Part shown: positions 45,141 through 53,868 of the stretch, piece after piece
Layout: each line of letters starts with the position of its first letter
Numbering within the stretch: position 1 is the stretch's first letter
Assembly: GCF_024808665.1 (NCBI RefSeq)
Contig: NZ_JANUBZ010000009.1
Location: 226,925 to 290,924 of the forward strand
Direction: 5' to 3'
Source of the DNA: Mucilaginibacter empetricola
GTDB lineage: Bacteria; Bacteroidota; Bacteroidia; Sphingobacteriales; Sphingobacteriaceae
Length of the DNA: 64,000 nt
Notes under the pieces: model-generated
What the model saw: only the letters and a program-made list of their open reading frames with translations
The model's database searches: none
What the model was told of the DNA's origin: nothing
Translations under genes and position numbers: made by a program

Positions 45141-45366
45141 CGGTTGTTAAACATTTATCTTTTTATCATATTATGGTAGGCGATTAAAAAAACAGTCTAC
45201 CCTATTGCTGTATACCTCAATTGCTGAATTTCACAAAAGGTATAATCACGGTAAGCAAACAGGCGATTTTACCGTAAATAATTGCTGCTTTTTATCTATT
45301 TTTAGATATAAGAAATAGTAGCAATTGCTATTTCATTAAACCTAACCTTATCAATTCATTTGGCTC

Positions 45367-46857
45367 ATGAAAAAAGCAACAATCATTTTTACAATGCTGG
45401 CAATCGGCGCATTTTTATTGCTCAGATGCAATAATTCAGCAAAAAACAAAGGCGCTACTGAAAGCTTGGCGGCTTCTGCTGATACCAGTTTTACTATCAA
45501 CTTTAATCCATTTCCACCGGCAGAGCTCGACTCTAATGCAAATTCTAAACAATTGGTAGAGTTTGCCTGGGAAGAATTTCTTGCGCTTAACTGGAAATCA
45601 TCTTACAGCAAAAACAATAAAAGAGATTATCCGGATACCACATGGACCTATTATAACGAGCCGGGCGCATATCCTGATTTGGATGTATGGGAAACCTTTG
45701 CTCACAAGACAGAGTTAAGACCCTATAGCAACAAAATGCTTCCATTTGATTCGCTGCCGCATTACAGCTATGGTCAGCAGCCAATTGCGGCCAATGCGTC
45801 AACCAGTTTTACACTTTTTGATAATCTTGATGAAAATAATGAGATTGGCTCATGCGATATGTACGCCCATGTAAATGTATTTAAAGAACAATACCAAGTG
45901 CTTTATGAAGCTAAAGTAAACCGGTTTGAATATGATTATGTTAAAAACAATTACGGCGATAGCACCACTCTGCACAAAGCTGCAAATACCACCCGGGATA
46001 ATATTGCCAAATTCGGCGCCTATTATCAAAAAGGGGTAAACAATTCATGTGGCTGCCCAGTGGGCGTAATATGTTTGCCTTGTGGAAGCGGTAAATCAAC
46101 CGGTACAATGGAAATTAAAGCAGCCTGGCGCCGACTTACCAATTTGGACGACAGCTCCAAGTTTTTTACCCGTAAGGTTATCTACTACACCAAAAACGCA
46201 AATGGTCAGGTTGTTTATAATAATATAACCTATGCGCTTATTGCCCTACACATTATCCATAAAACGCAAAATTACCCGGCCTTTATATTTGCTACATGGG
46301 AGCATGTTGATGTAAAACAGGATAGCATGGGCTATGTACTGCTTGACACAGCCGGAAAAGAATATGGTGGTATACAAACCCCGATGCGCGATTCGATAAG
46401 AAGCATTACCGCCGCGGCTACCAACTATGTGCATAGCAAACTGCCGGCAAAATCAATATGGCAAAATTACCGGCTGGTTGGCGTGCAGGCAACGCCTACA
46501 AGTGATAGCACATCTGCCAATTTTTTCCTTGCCAACTATGTTGTTGAGTCTGACAGAACTTTAAATCATTTTAACGGCAGCAGCATTGCTACCCCTCATG
46601 ATCATGGTATTAATGCGCTATTTAAAGGTAACTTTTATAGCATGGGCGGTTGCCAGGGTTGTCATGGTGCTACTCAAATAAAGCAGGGAACGGACTTTTC
46701 ATTCGTTTTAGATGCTGTTGATAAACCCGTACGTACGCCAGATATTGGTGATAAAAATGCTTTGAAAAAATTGACCGTCTATATAAAGACGTTTAAAATA
46801 GCCGATAGAAAGGTGCTGGAATTATCAAATGGTAAGGCCCATACCTTAAGTAAATAA
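45367..46857 (+). CDS. Hypothetical lipoprotein with one c-type haem motif
   Basis: 496 residues; I do not recognise the family. The signal ends in ...AIGAFLLLRCNNS, with a possible lipidated Cys21. The body is rich in aromatic and polar residues (for example WEEFLALNWKSSY and LDVWETFAHK). A cysteine group CxC-x5-CxxC lies at 228-239 and could bind metal. Near the C-terminus, MGGCQGCHGATQ holds a CxxCH haem site (Cys429, Cys432, His433). This suggests a periplasmic redox protein. It follows the acid phosphatase gene by 226 bp of AT-rich sequence with no other gene seen. Confidence 0.7.
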   Translation: MKKATIIFTMLAIGAFLLLRCNNSAKNKGATESLAASADTSFTINFNPFPPAELDSNANSKQLVEFAWEEFLALNWKSSYSKNNKRDYPDTTWTYYNEPGAYPDLDVWETFAHKTELRPYSNKMLPFDSLPHYSYGQQPIAANASTSFTLFDNLDENNEIGSCDMYAHVNVFKEQYQVLYEAKVNRFEYDYVKNNYGDSTTLHKAANTTRDNIAKFGAYYQKGVNNSCGCPVGVICLPCGSGKSTGTMEIKAAWRRLTNLDDSSKFFTRKVIYYTKNANGQVVYNNITYALIALHIIHKTQNYPAFIFATWEHVDVKQDSMGYVLLDTAGKEYGGIQTPMRDSIRSITAAATNYVHSKLPAKSIWQNYRLVGVQATPTSDSTSANFFLANYVVESDRTLNHFNGSSIATPHDHGINALFKGNFYSMGGCQGCHGATQIKQGTDFSFVLDAVDKPVRTPDIGDKNALKKLTVYIKTFKIADRKVLELSNGKAHTLSK

Positions 46858-46880
46858 TAGTATTGAGTTTTGAATAGTGG

Positions 46881-46916
46881 AGCCGTTTCATTTTAGGGAA
46901 TGAAGCGGCTTTTTTT
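46881..46916. terminator. Intrinsic terminator
   Basis: AGCCGTTTCATT (46881-46892) pairs with AATGAAGCGGCT with one G-T pair, followed by seven Ts to 46916. It ends the haem-lipoprotein gene and lies 8 bp before the convergent SDR stop. Confidence 0.85.
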
Positions 46917-46923
46917 GTCCCGG

Positions 46924-47733
46924 TCAATTAAAATCATAATCAGCCCATTTTGATATCTTAAACTGATAGTCCAGTACCTCAGCTGAGAAAACACTGTTTA
47001 CTATTTTCCAGTTCTTTAACTCGTCAATAAATTCGGGTAAAGCGAACCCGCCTTGTTTGGCTACATGTTGATAAAAATCAGATTTCATCGGATGATCGGA
47101 TGAGCAGGCATTAAATACATAACCAAAGGCATCTTTCTCAATTATCGCACGGGTTAAACCTATGCAATCATCCAGGTGAATAAGGTTTATCGGTGCCTGT
47201 CCGTTAGGAATGTTCTTTTTTCCGGCAAAGAAACGCCCGGGATGTCTGCCGGGGCCTACCAAGCCGGCAAAGCGGATAATAGCCGTTTTAAAGTCCGTCT
47301 CTTTCTTAAAAAGCTGCTCGCCATCCAATAGCAGCCGACCCGATTCACTATCCGGTTCGGGATCGGTTAGTTCATTTACCTCTTTATTTATATCAGCATA
47401 CACACCTGTCGAGCTGATATAAATAACCTTTTCTATATTGTTTTGAAGTGTTATTTCTATAATACGGTTAAGTTTTGGCAGGTAATCTTTCCCTTCGCCG
47501 CTTTTGGTTTTTGGTGTGATACAAACTACCAGTATATCACACTTAAAAAAATCAGGGTCTATTATTTCAATGCCTGTATCTAATTTAATCTGGTATGGCA
47601 GTATGCCGTTGCTTTCAATCTGGCTGAGTTTTTCGGCAGAGGTGGTAGAGCCTTTAACAACAAAACCATCTGTATATAAGGTCTTTGCCAGTGCTAAGCC
47701 ATACCATCCGCAACCTAAAATACTGACCGTCAT
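46924..47733 (-). CDS. NAD(P)-dependent epimerase/dehydratase-like protein
   Basis: 269 residues, an extended-SDR-like fold. The nucleotide loop is SILGCGWYGLALAKTL near residue 3 (GxGxxG). VIYISSTGVYADINKEVNE supplies the catalytic serine and tyrosine region, with NLIHLDDCIGLTRAII later. It resembles YeeZ/Gne-like reductases; the usual Tyr-x-x-x-Lys is poorly formed, so catalysis is uncertain. It is divergent from the methyltransferase gene. Confidence 0.85.
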   Translation of the reverse strand: MTVSILGCGWYGLALAKTLYTDGFVVKGSTTSAEKLSQIESNGILPYQIKLDTGIEIIDPDFFKCDILVVCITPKTKSGEGKDYLPKLNRIIEITLQNNIEKVIYISSTGVYADINKEVNELTDPEPDSESGRLLLDGEQLFKKETDFKTAIIRFAGLVGPGRHPGRFFAGKKNIPNGQAPINLIHLDDCIGLTRAIIEKDAFGYVFNACSSDHPMKSDFYQHVAKQGGFALPEFIDELKNWKIVNSVFSAEVLDYQFKISKWADYDFN

Positions 47734-47809
47734 ATTGCCTTTAAATTAATTACCTATTATAATAATAATTAATCAGCTTCCATAAATTAACTTTATACTT
47801 TTGTTTTTA

Positions 47810-48505
47810 ATGAATGACGTTTTAGGACAAGCGCTTTTTGATTATTATCATCACCGGTCGAGAAGCAAATTATTTATCCATAATCAATACGGCGAAAAAG
47901 AGATAATGCCGATAGCCGCTTTTTTTAGAGAAGAATATGATATGCCCGACATAGAATGGCTTGCCCTTGAACGCTGCGAAGGTAAAGTACTGGATATTGG
48001 CGCCGGTGCCGGAAGCCATGCATTGATACTGCAGGAAAAGGGGATTGACGTATTTGCTATGGATATTTCCCCACTTGCTGTTGAAGTAATGCGCGCCAGA
48101 AATGTAGCCAATATAATTGAGGCGGATATTTTTCAATATCACCAGCAAAAATATGACACTTTGCTATTATTAATGAACGGAATTGGCCTGGCCGGGAATA
48201 TTGAACAACTGAAAACGCTGCTTTTACATTGTAAAATTTTACTTAACAATGGCGGAAGATTGCTTTTTGATTCCTCGGATATCAGCTACCTTTATGAAGG
48301 TAGATCTTTGCCTGATGACCGGTACTTCGGCGAAATCAGCTACCAATACGAATATAAAAAGCAAAAAACGGAATGGTTTCAATGGCTTTATGTTGATGAG
48401 CACACCGTTAAAAAAATTGCAGAAAGTATTGGTTTCGAGATGGAGGTGTTATTGGAGGATGAATTTGGGCAATACCTGGCACAACTGACCATACCAACAA
48501 CATAA
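47810..48505 (+). CDS. Class I SAM-dependent methyltransferase
   Basis: 231 residues from the ATG at 47810; a TTG three codons upstream is in frame. The SAM-binding motif is VLDIGAGAGSHALILQ, then VFAMDISPLAVEVMRAR and EADIFQY. The substrate is unknown. An exact -7 element TACTTTTG lies at 47796-47803, only 6 bp before the start, which suggests a near-leaderless transcript. Confidence 0.9.
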   Translation: MNDVLGQALFDYYHHRSRSKLFIHNQYGEKEIMPIAAFFREEYDMPDIEWLALERCEGKVLDIGAGAGSHALILQEKGIDVFAMDISPLAVEVMRARNVANIIEADIFQYHQQKYDTLLLLMNGIGLAGNIEQLKTLLLHCKILLNNGGRLLFDSSDISYLYEGRSLPDDRYFGEISYQYEYKKQKTEWFQWLYVDEHTVKKIAESIGFEMEVLLEDEFGQYLAQLTIPTT

Positions 48506-48518
48506 TAGTCAATAATTT

Positions 48519-48914
48519 ATGAGTAATTCATTACCTGCAACATTTGCGCCGTCGTTAATTATAGGCAAAGGCATTACCGACATCAGTTTTTATGAAAAAG
48601 CCTTCGGCGCTGTTGAACTAAGGCGATGGACTAACGATGATGACAGTATCCACGTAGCTGAACTATCTATTGGCGATGCCAAATTTCACCTCCATGAAGA
48701 AAATATCAAGGCAGGAACATTTAGCCCGCTAACTGCAAAAGGAGTTACTGCGGTTATTGGCTTAATGGTTGCTGATGTTGATACAACGATGAAACAAGCG
48801 GTAGAAGCCGGTGCTAAAGTTATTTCGGCCGCAAAAAGCTATGATTATGGTTACCGACAAGGCGATATACTGGATATTTTTGGCCATCACTGGATGATAG
48901 AAATGGTTATTTAA
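48519..48914 (+). CDS. VOC-family protein, PhnB-like
   Basis: 131 residues, two beta-alpha-beta-beta-beta modules of the glyoxalase/bleomycin-resistance fold. FYEKAFGAVELRRW and the closing GYRQGDILDIFGHHWMIEM are typical of the PhnB/YdeE subgroup. It may bind a metal through the histidine and glutamate residues, but the activity is unknown. It is 13 bp after the methyltransferase gene, so probably the same transcript. Confidence 0.88.
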   Translation: MSNSLPATFAPSLIIGKGITDISFYEKAFGAVELRRWTNDDDSIHVAELSIGDAKFHLHEENIKAGTFSPLTAKGVTAVIGLMVADVDTTMKQAVEAGAKVISAAKSYDYGYRQGDILDIFGHHWMIEMVI

Positions 48915-49815
48915 TAGCCCGCAACGCAGCTTCTCCAAGTTCTTTCCAGTTAATTACCGGGCCATTTATTCCCATAGTATCTGCAATTGCCTTGTAAACA
49001 CCCGCAGCGGAGTGGCCACTTTGACGAAGATACCTTATAGAGGTAGCTCCTGCCGATTTGGATAGTTTTTTACCGGGTGCTTCCATTAGTAAGGGATGGT
49101 GATAAAACGCTATTTTGCTAAATTTATCCTCTCCTAATGCAGTAGCTAACTGATGTTGCACCAGTGTTGATGTCCATAAATCCTCTCCTCTTATTACCAG
49201 ATCAATTCCCAAAAAAAGATCATCCACAACTGATGTTAGCTGATATGAAGGCATTCCATCTTTTTTTCTAATGATGACGTTATGCATCTCAGCGGGTAAA
49301 TCAGTCTTAATAACCTCACCGCTTAACTTTTTTACTGATACCTGATTGTTATCTGCGATGAGTCGCCAGTTTACATTTTCTGTTGACAAGGGAATTTGAT
49401 GTTCCCTGCAATTGCAATGATGAATCCCTACCGGATTATGCTCATGCAATTGTTTGCGCGAGCAATTACAGGCGTAAAGCAATCCGTTAACACGTAAATT
49501 CTCTATGGCTTTATTATACTGCGATATCCTGTGCACCTGCGAATAACGATCTTCAAACTCATCTGTATTCCGCGGGCCTTCATCCCATGGTATCTGCAAA
49601 AAGTTTAAGGTATCGAAAATATCCTGCACATATTCTTGATTGGTTCTTAAACGGTCAATATCATCTATCCTTAATAAAATTCGGGCTCCGGTTTCCCTGG
49701 CTATAAAGGCTGTTACTGCAAATGACAAGATGTTACCAAAATGCAAAAAGCCACTCGGTGTGGGCGCAATACGGGTTTTATGGAAGTTTTGGTATTGGGT
49801 AGATGTTTGGTTCAT
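48907..49815 (-). CDS. gluQ: GluQ-like glutamyl-queuosine tRNA(Asp) synthetase
   Basis: 302 residues, much shorter than glutamyl-tRNA synthetase because the anticodon-binding domain is absent. The class I motifs are TPSGFLHFGNILSF (HIGH-like) and KLSKSAGA (KMSKS-like). CNCSRKQLHEHNP with HHCNC gives the zinc cysteines. GluQ enzymes attach glutamate to queuosine in the anticodon of tRNA-Asp. The 3' end overlaps the VOC gene end by 8 bp. Confidence 0.88.
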   Translation of the reverse strand: MNQTSTQYQNFHKTRIAPTPSGFLHFGNILSFAVTAFIARETGARILLRIDDIDRLRTNQEYVQDIFDTLNFLQIPWDEGPRNTDEFEDRYSQVHRISQYNKAIENLRVNGLLYACNCSRKQLHEHNPVGIHHCNCREHQIPLSTENVNWRLIADNNQVSVKKLSGEVIKTDLPAEMHNVIIRKKDGMPSYQLTSVVDDLFLGIDLVIRGEDLWTSTLVQHQLATALGEDKFSKIAFYHHPLLMEAPGKKLSKSAGATSIRYLRQSGHSAAGVYKAIADTMGINGPVINWKELGEAALRAIK

Positions 49816-49923
49816 TATCCTTTATGAGCTAAACGCCACTATATGTTAAATCAATATAAACATATAATTATCAAATAACTGCAAGGTTATTTAATTGTAA
49901 ATAATATCGGTTCTTTGCGCCAA

Positions 49924-51099
49924 ATGAAAAATTACTTTTATTACCCCTGCTTAATTGTATTTATTTTCTCAGCTTGTTCAAAAACAGCTATAAATAAATC
50001 AACTACTCCAACAAAAACAATAACAACAACCGCCCCACTGGATACTACTCCCCTGCCAAATACAGTGAGTAAAACAGATACCATAAAAGTTGTGGCATAC
50101 AACGTTTTAAATTATGGTGATTTGTGCCAGGGCCCTACAACTGCCCTGGATGTTTATTTAAGAACTATAGTTCAGTATGCCAGCCCCGATTTGTTTAGCT
50201 GCGAAAAGATGAATGCTTTTCCAATAACGCCAACAGATCCGGCTAACCTGGCAGTTGAAATTACCAACAATGTGTTGAATACAGTTTTCCCAAACAAATA
50301 CGCTTACGCTACCCCCTCAAATATAAGCGATGACAGTAAAATGAGCGTGTTATTTTACAATAAGCAAAAATTCACGTTTGTGAGTATGCAAACCATTGTA
50401 TCGTACATTTCTGATTTTAACTTATACAAACTGTATTATAACGACCCCAATATTGCCGTTACGCATGACACTACTTATCTGTATGTCTTAGTAAACCATA
50501 CCCAGTCGGGCTCATCATCAACAGAGCGTGATGCCCAGGTAACCCAGGAGATGCAGACACTAAGAAGCAAGTTTGCGTACATGCCTAACCTGATTAACAT
50601 GGGCGACTTTAACTTAGCAAGCACTTACGAAGCCGGTTACCAGGCTATCATCAGCCCTACCGACAGCACTTCCCAAATGAGCGATCCGCCGTTCAGTCCC
50701 GACAAGGTTTTTTCTTATCCGGCTAACTGGGGCGTTAGTCCAACCAACTATGCCGCTTATTTAAGCACATCAACCCGTAAGTTAACTAATGTGCCCAATA
50801 CCTGCGGCACCAGTGGAGGCGCATACTCCTGGTTTGATCACATTTTCATTTCCCCATGGCTGGTAAAAGGCACTAATTATATCAGCTACGTACCTAATTC
50901 ATTTAAAACAATTGGTAACGATGGCAACCGCGTTGATGAGGATATTAACAGCCCTGTACCGGTTGTAAATACTTCTGCCCCATCCGCAGTAATTGACGCT
51001 TTATTTCAATTTTCAAATAAATACCCGGTTTCTTTAAAATTATTAATTAAAGCCAACCGGTCGGGTCATAGCGTGGCCGATCCTGTGGCAAAAAATTAA
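49924..51099 (+). CDS. Lipoprotein of the endonuclease/exonuclease/phosphatase fold
   Basis: 391 residues from the ATG at 49924. The signal MKNYFYYPCLIVFIFSACSK has the lipidated cysteine at 18. A Thr/Pro-rich linker is followed by an EEP-type domain with KVVAYNVLNYGDL, FSCEKMNAF (metal-binding glutamate), NMGDFNLAS (Asp and Asn) and YSWFDHIFIS (catalytic histidine). It could act on extracellular nucleic acid or phospho-lipids. Isolated gene with a strong terminator downstream. Confidence 0.85.
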   Translation: MKNYFYYPCLIVFIFSACSKTAINKSTTPTKTITTTAPLDTTPLPNTVSKTDTIKVVAYNVLNYGDLCQGPTTALDVYLRTIVQYASPDLFSCEKMNAFPITPTDPANLAVEITNNVLNTVFPNKYAYATPSNISDDSKMSVLFYNKQKFTFVSMQTIVSYISDFNLYKLYYNDPNIAVTHDTTYLYVLVNHTQSGSSSTERDAQVTQEMQTLRSKFAYMPNLINMGDFNLASTYEAGYQAIISPTDSTSQMSDPPFSPDKVFSYPANWGVSPTNYAAYLSTSTRKLTNVPNTCGTSGGAYSWFDHIFISPWLVKGTNYISYVPNSFKTIGNDGNRVDEDINSPVPVVNTSAPSAVIDALFQFSNKYPVSLKLLIKANRSGHSVADPVAKN

Positions 51100-51120
51100 G
51101 CCTTTTTCAACAATTGTATC

Positions 51121-51164
51121 TAAAATAAATGGCCATCCGTTAAAGCGGGTGGCCATTTATTTTA
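51121..51164. terminator. Strong symmetric terminator
   Basis: Two 19-nt arms (51121-51139 and 51146-51164), each reading TAAAATAAATGGCC outward to the loop, pair with one G-T mismatch across a 6-nt loop. The A/T-rich base of the stem lets it work in either direction. Confidence 0.85.
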
Positions 51165-51247
51165 CTGGTATAAAAAACCTGTTCTGCAGCATTACACTAT
51201 AGCCCTTAACTTAGCGTTTACCTGTATGACAAATGAACATCCGGTAA

Positions 51248-51276
51248 TTTGAAATGCGAAATTTTGCCTATGTTTG
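51248..51276 (+). promoter_or_regulatory. Promoter of the PASTA-mltG operon
   Basis: TTTG (51248-51251), 17-bp spacer, TATGTTTG (51269-51276): a close match to the Bacteroidota promoter. The predicted start is near 51283, about 30 nt before the PASTA gene. Confidence 0.65.
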
Positions 51277-51312
51277 AATTTAAATTTACTGCGAAAAATA
51301 TAAATAGTGCTG

Positions 51313-52095
51313 ATGAATAAATTTTGGGCTTACTTAAAAACCAAACAATTCCGCAATACAATCATCCTGGCTGCAGGCTCGGTTCTGGTAGTTATCCTGG
51401 TTGTTTTTTTTAGTCTCGGTTTCTATACCCGTCATGGTACAGGTATCCCTGTGCCACAGCTAAAGGGTATGCAGATTGAAAGAGCCATGAGTACATTGAA
51501 AGATCAGGGCTTTGACTATAAAATTGATTCGGTTTATGTATTAGATAAGCCGCCCGGCTCCGTTGTTGAGCAAGATCCGGATTCAGGAACTTACGTAAAA
51601 GAAAACCGTACTATTTATTTAACCGTGGTTACCAGGGAGGCGCCCTTAGTGGCATTACCTGATCTGGAACCCCTAACCTATCGCGAAGCAGCAGCAACGC
51701 TGGCTAACTATGGTTTAAAAATTGGCGACACCACTTTTAAAGCTGATATTGCCAATCACGTATTGGATGTTCGTTTCGCAGGTCAATCTATTAAAGCAGG
51801 TACTAAATTGCCCAAAGGTTCAAAAATTGACCTGGTAATTGGCAATGGCGCAGGGCCGAGCGAGGTTGATATTCCTGATTTAGTTAACCAGGACCTGAGT
51901 GCAGCAAAATTCATCATCAAAAATAATAGCCTCACTTTAGGAACCATTACTTATCAAGGCACCATTCCCGACTCTACAAATCTGGTAGTTGTTCAACAAT
52001 CGCCAATGAAAACAGATTCCGTAAACAAAACCAGCCTGGGAACACGTATAAATCTTACCGTTACGCAGGGCACCAAAACAGATGAATCCCATTAA
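51313..52095 (+). CDS. Membrane-anchored PASTA-domain protein
   Basis: 260 residues from the ATG at 51313; GTG and CTG codons just upstream are in frame. One membrane helix (about 15-40) leads to three PASTA repeats outside the membrane: VPQLKGMQIERAMSTLKDQG, LPDLEPLTYREAAATL and IPDLVNQDLSAAKF. No kinase domain is attached, unlike PknB/StkP. PASTA domains bind muropeptides or beta-lactams in some proteins. The operon partner MltG supports a cell-wall role. It overlaps the rhodanese gene by 14 bp. Confidence 0.9.
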   Translation: MNKFWAYLKTKQFRNTIILAAGSVLVVILVVFFSLGFYTRHGTGIPVPQLKGMQIERAMSTLKDQGFDYKIDSVYVLDKPPGSVVEQDPDSGTYVKENRTIYLTVVTREAPLVALPDLEPLTYREAAATLANYGLKIGDTTFKADIANHVLDVRFAGQSIKAGTKLPKGSKIDLVIGNGAGPSEVDIPDLVNQDLSAAKFIIKNNSLTLGTITYQGTIPDSTNLVVVQQSPMKTDSVNKTSLGTRINLTVTQGTKTDESH

Positions 52096-52402
52096 TGGAC
52101 AAGAAATATTGGGACGCTTGCTGGCAAACGAAAATTTAAATTTGATTGACGTACGCGAAGAAATTGAATTTTGCACCTATAACATCGGCGGTATAAACAT
52201 TCCTTTATCCCGTTTTCCGGATGCTATTAATCAAATTACCTATAACAAAACAGACGAAATAGTTGTTGTTTGCAAAGTAGGTTTACGAAGCGAAACCGCA
52301 TGTGAATTATTAAACGAAAAAGGCTATCAAAATGTACGGAACCTAACCGGCGGACTTATAGCTATCCAAAAAATACAAAATAAACTAATACAAAATGGCT
52401 AA
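52082..52402 (+). CDS. Rhodanese-like domain protein
   Basis: 106 residues, one rhodanese domain. LNLIDVREEIEFCTYNIGG opens it; the active-site loop is VVVCKVGLRSETAC with the persulfide cysteine at Cys64. It carries sulfur as a persulfide or acts as a binding module in the cytoplasm. The 14-bp overlap with the PASTA gene and 8-bp overlap with mltG imply translational coupling; its link to cell-wall genes is not explained. Confidence 0.93.
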   Translation: MNPINGQEILGRLLANENLNLIDVREEIEFCTYNIGGINIPLSRFPDAINQITYNKTDEIVVVCKVGLRSETACELLNEKGYQNVRNLTGGLIAIQKIQNKLIQNG

Positions 52403-53450
52403 AAAAAAGGCATCATCAGGCGGCACATTTCGCAAATTCATTATTGCGCTGGTGATTATATTCATTATAGCACTCGGATTTACCGGACTTAACTACTACC
52501 TGAAATATTTCGGCCCCAACGTTACCGACAAGCAAGAATATCTTTACATACACACCGGCGCAACATTTGACGATGTTTACAAAACCATAAAAGACGAGGA
52601 CATTGTAAAAGACTCGGCTACTTTTTACTGGGCCGCCCAAAATATGAATTATGTAAATAGGGTTAAAGCTGGCCGGTATCACCTCCACCCTGGCATGAGT
52701 AACCGCAAGCTGATTAACATGCTGGCGTCAGGCACGCAGGCGCCTGTAACGGTAGCCTATCATAATTTAAGGCTGAAAGAACAATTTGCCGGCTTTGTTG
52801 CTAAAAAAATCGAGCCGGATTCTACCGCCATTATCCATCTGCTCGATTCAGCTGACTTTGTAAAGCAATATGGTTTTACAACGGATGATGTATATACCAT
52901 GTTTTTGCCTAATACCTACCAGGTGTACTGGAATACCTCGCCCGAAAAGTTCTTCAAACACATATACGCCAACTATCAAAAATTCTGGACACCGGAGCGC
53001 AAACAAAAAGCAGCGGCTATCAACTTAAGCCCGGTTGAGGTATCGATTTTAGCCTCTATAGTGGATGCTGAAGCTCTTCACGACGACGAAATGCCTACCA
53101 TTGCAGGCCTGTATTTAAATCGACTTAAAAAAGGAATAAGACTTGAATCAGACCCTACGGTAATTTTTGCTGAGAATGATTTCACCATTCACCGCGTACT
53201 TTCAAGATATTTAACCATCAATTCACCTTACAATACTTATTTGCATACTGGTTTGCCTCCGGGTCCAATCATGATGCCATCAGTAAATGCAGTAAATGCA
53301 GTGCTTGATTATAAACAAAGCGATTACATATACATGTGTGCCAAAGAAGATTTCTCGGGCTATCATAATTTCACCGATAATTTGGCTCAGCATAAAATTA
53401 ACGCACATAAATTTCAGGAAGCACTTAACGAAAGAAATATCAAAAGGTAA
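52395..53450 (+). CDS. mltG: Endolytic murein transglycosylase MltG
   Basis: 351 residues. Lys-rich N-terminus, one membrane helix (about 15-35), a LysM-like region, and the YceG catalytic domain (about 110-340). Signatures are VEVSILASIVDAEA with the catalytic glutamate, AGLYLNRLKKGIRLESDPT and INSPYNTYLHTGLPPGPI. It cuts nascent glycan strands at the membrane and sets their length. Confidence 0.96.
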   Translation: MAKKKASSGGTFRKFIIALVIIFIIALGFTGLNYYLKYFGPNVTDKQEYLYIHTGATFDDVYKTIKDEDIVKDSATFYWAAQNMNYVNRVKAGRYHLHPGMSNRKLINMLASGTQAPVTVAYHNLRLKEQFAGFVAKKIEPDSTAIIHLLDSADFVKQYGFTTDDVYTMFLPNTYQVYWNTSPEKFFKHIYANYQKFWTPERKQKAAAINLSPVEVSILASIVDAEALHDDEMPTIAGLYLNRLKKGIRLESDPTVIFAENDFTIHRVLSRYLTINSPYNTYLHTGLPPGPIMMPSVNAVNAVLDYKQSDYIYMCAKEDFSGYHNFTDNLAQHKINAHKFQEALNERNIKR

Positions 53451-53857
53451 TGTTTGAGCACTCAACAAAAGTGAGGGTACGCTATGGTGAAACCGACCAG
53501 ATGGGCTACATGTATTACGGCAATTATGCCGAATTTTATGAAGTGGGCCGCGTTGAAATGCTCCGCAGCCTCGGGTTAACTTACAGCGGTATGGAAGAAT
53601 CGGGCATAATGATGCCTGTGTTGGAAATGAACTGCAAATACCTTAAGCCGGCATTGTATGATGAAGAAATAACCATCAACGTTATAATGGATAAAATGCC
53701 GGGTATTAAAATACATTTCAGGTACGAGCTGTTTAATGAGAAGAGTGAGTTGATTAATACCGGTTCAACTTTGCTGGTTTTTGTAAATATGAAAACCACC
53801 CGGCCATGCCTGCCATCACAAGAATTTCTTGATAAATTAAAACCCTTTTTTGAGTAA
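53450..53857 (+). CDS. YbgC-like acyl-CoA thioesterase
   Basis: 135 residues, hot-dog fold. VRYGETDQMGYMYYGNYAEF carries the catalytic aspartate (Asp16) and the tyrosine characteristic of YbgC/4-hydroxybenzoyl-CoA thioesterases; YEVGRVEMLRSLG follows. It hydrolyses short acyl-CoA or acyl-ACP. Its first base is the last base of the mltG stop (TAATG overlap), so translation is coupled. Confidence 0.93.
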   Translation: MFEHSTKVRVRYGETDQMGYMYYGNYAEFYEVGRVEMLRSLGLTYSGMEESGIMMPVLEMNCKYLKPALYDEEITINVIMDKMPGIKIHFRYELFNEKSELINTGSTLLVFVNMKTTRPCLPSQEFLDKLKPFFE

Positions 53858-53868
53858 ATTTGGATTAA

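Noticed and set aside
46073..46105. GSGKSTG in the haem lipoprotein, resembling a Walker A motif
   Set aside because: It sits in a cysteine-rich exported segment without a Walker B or P-loop fold; judged a chance match.
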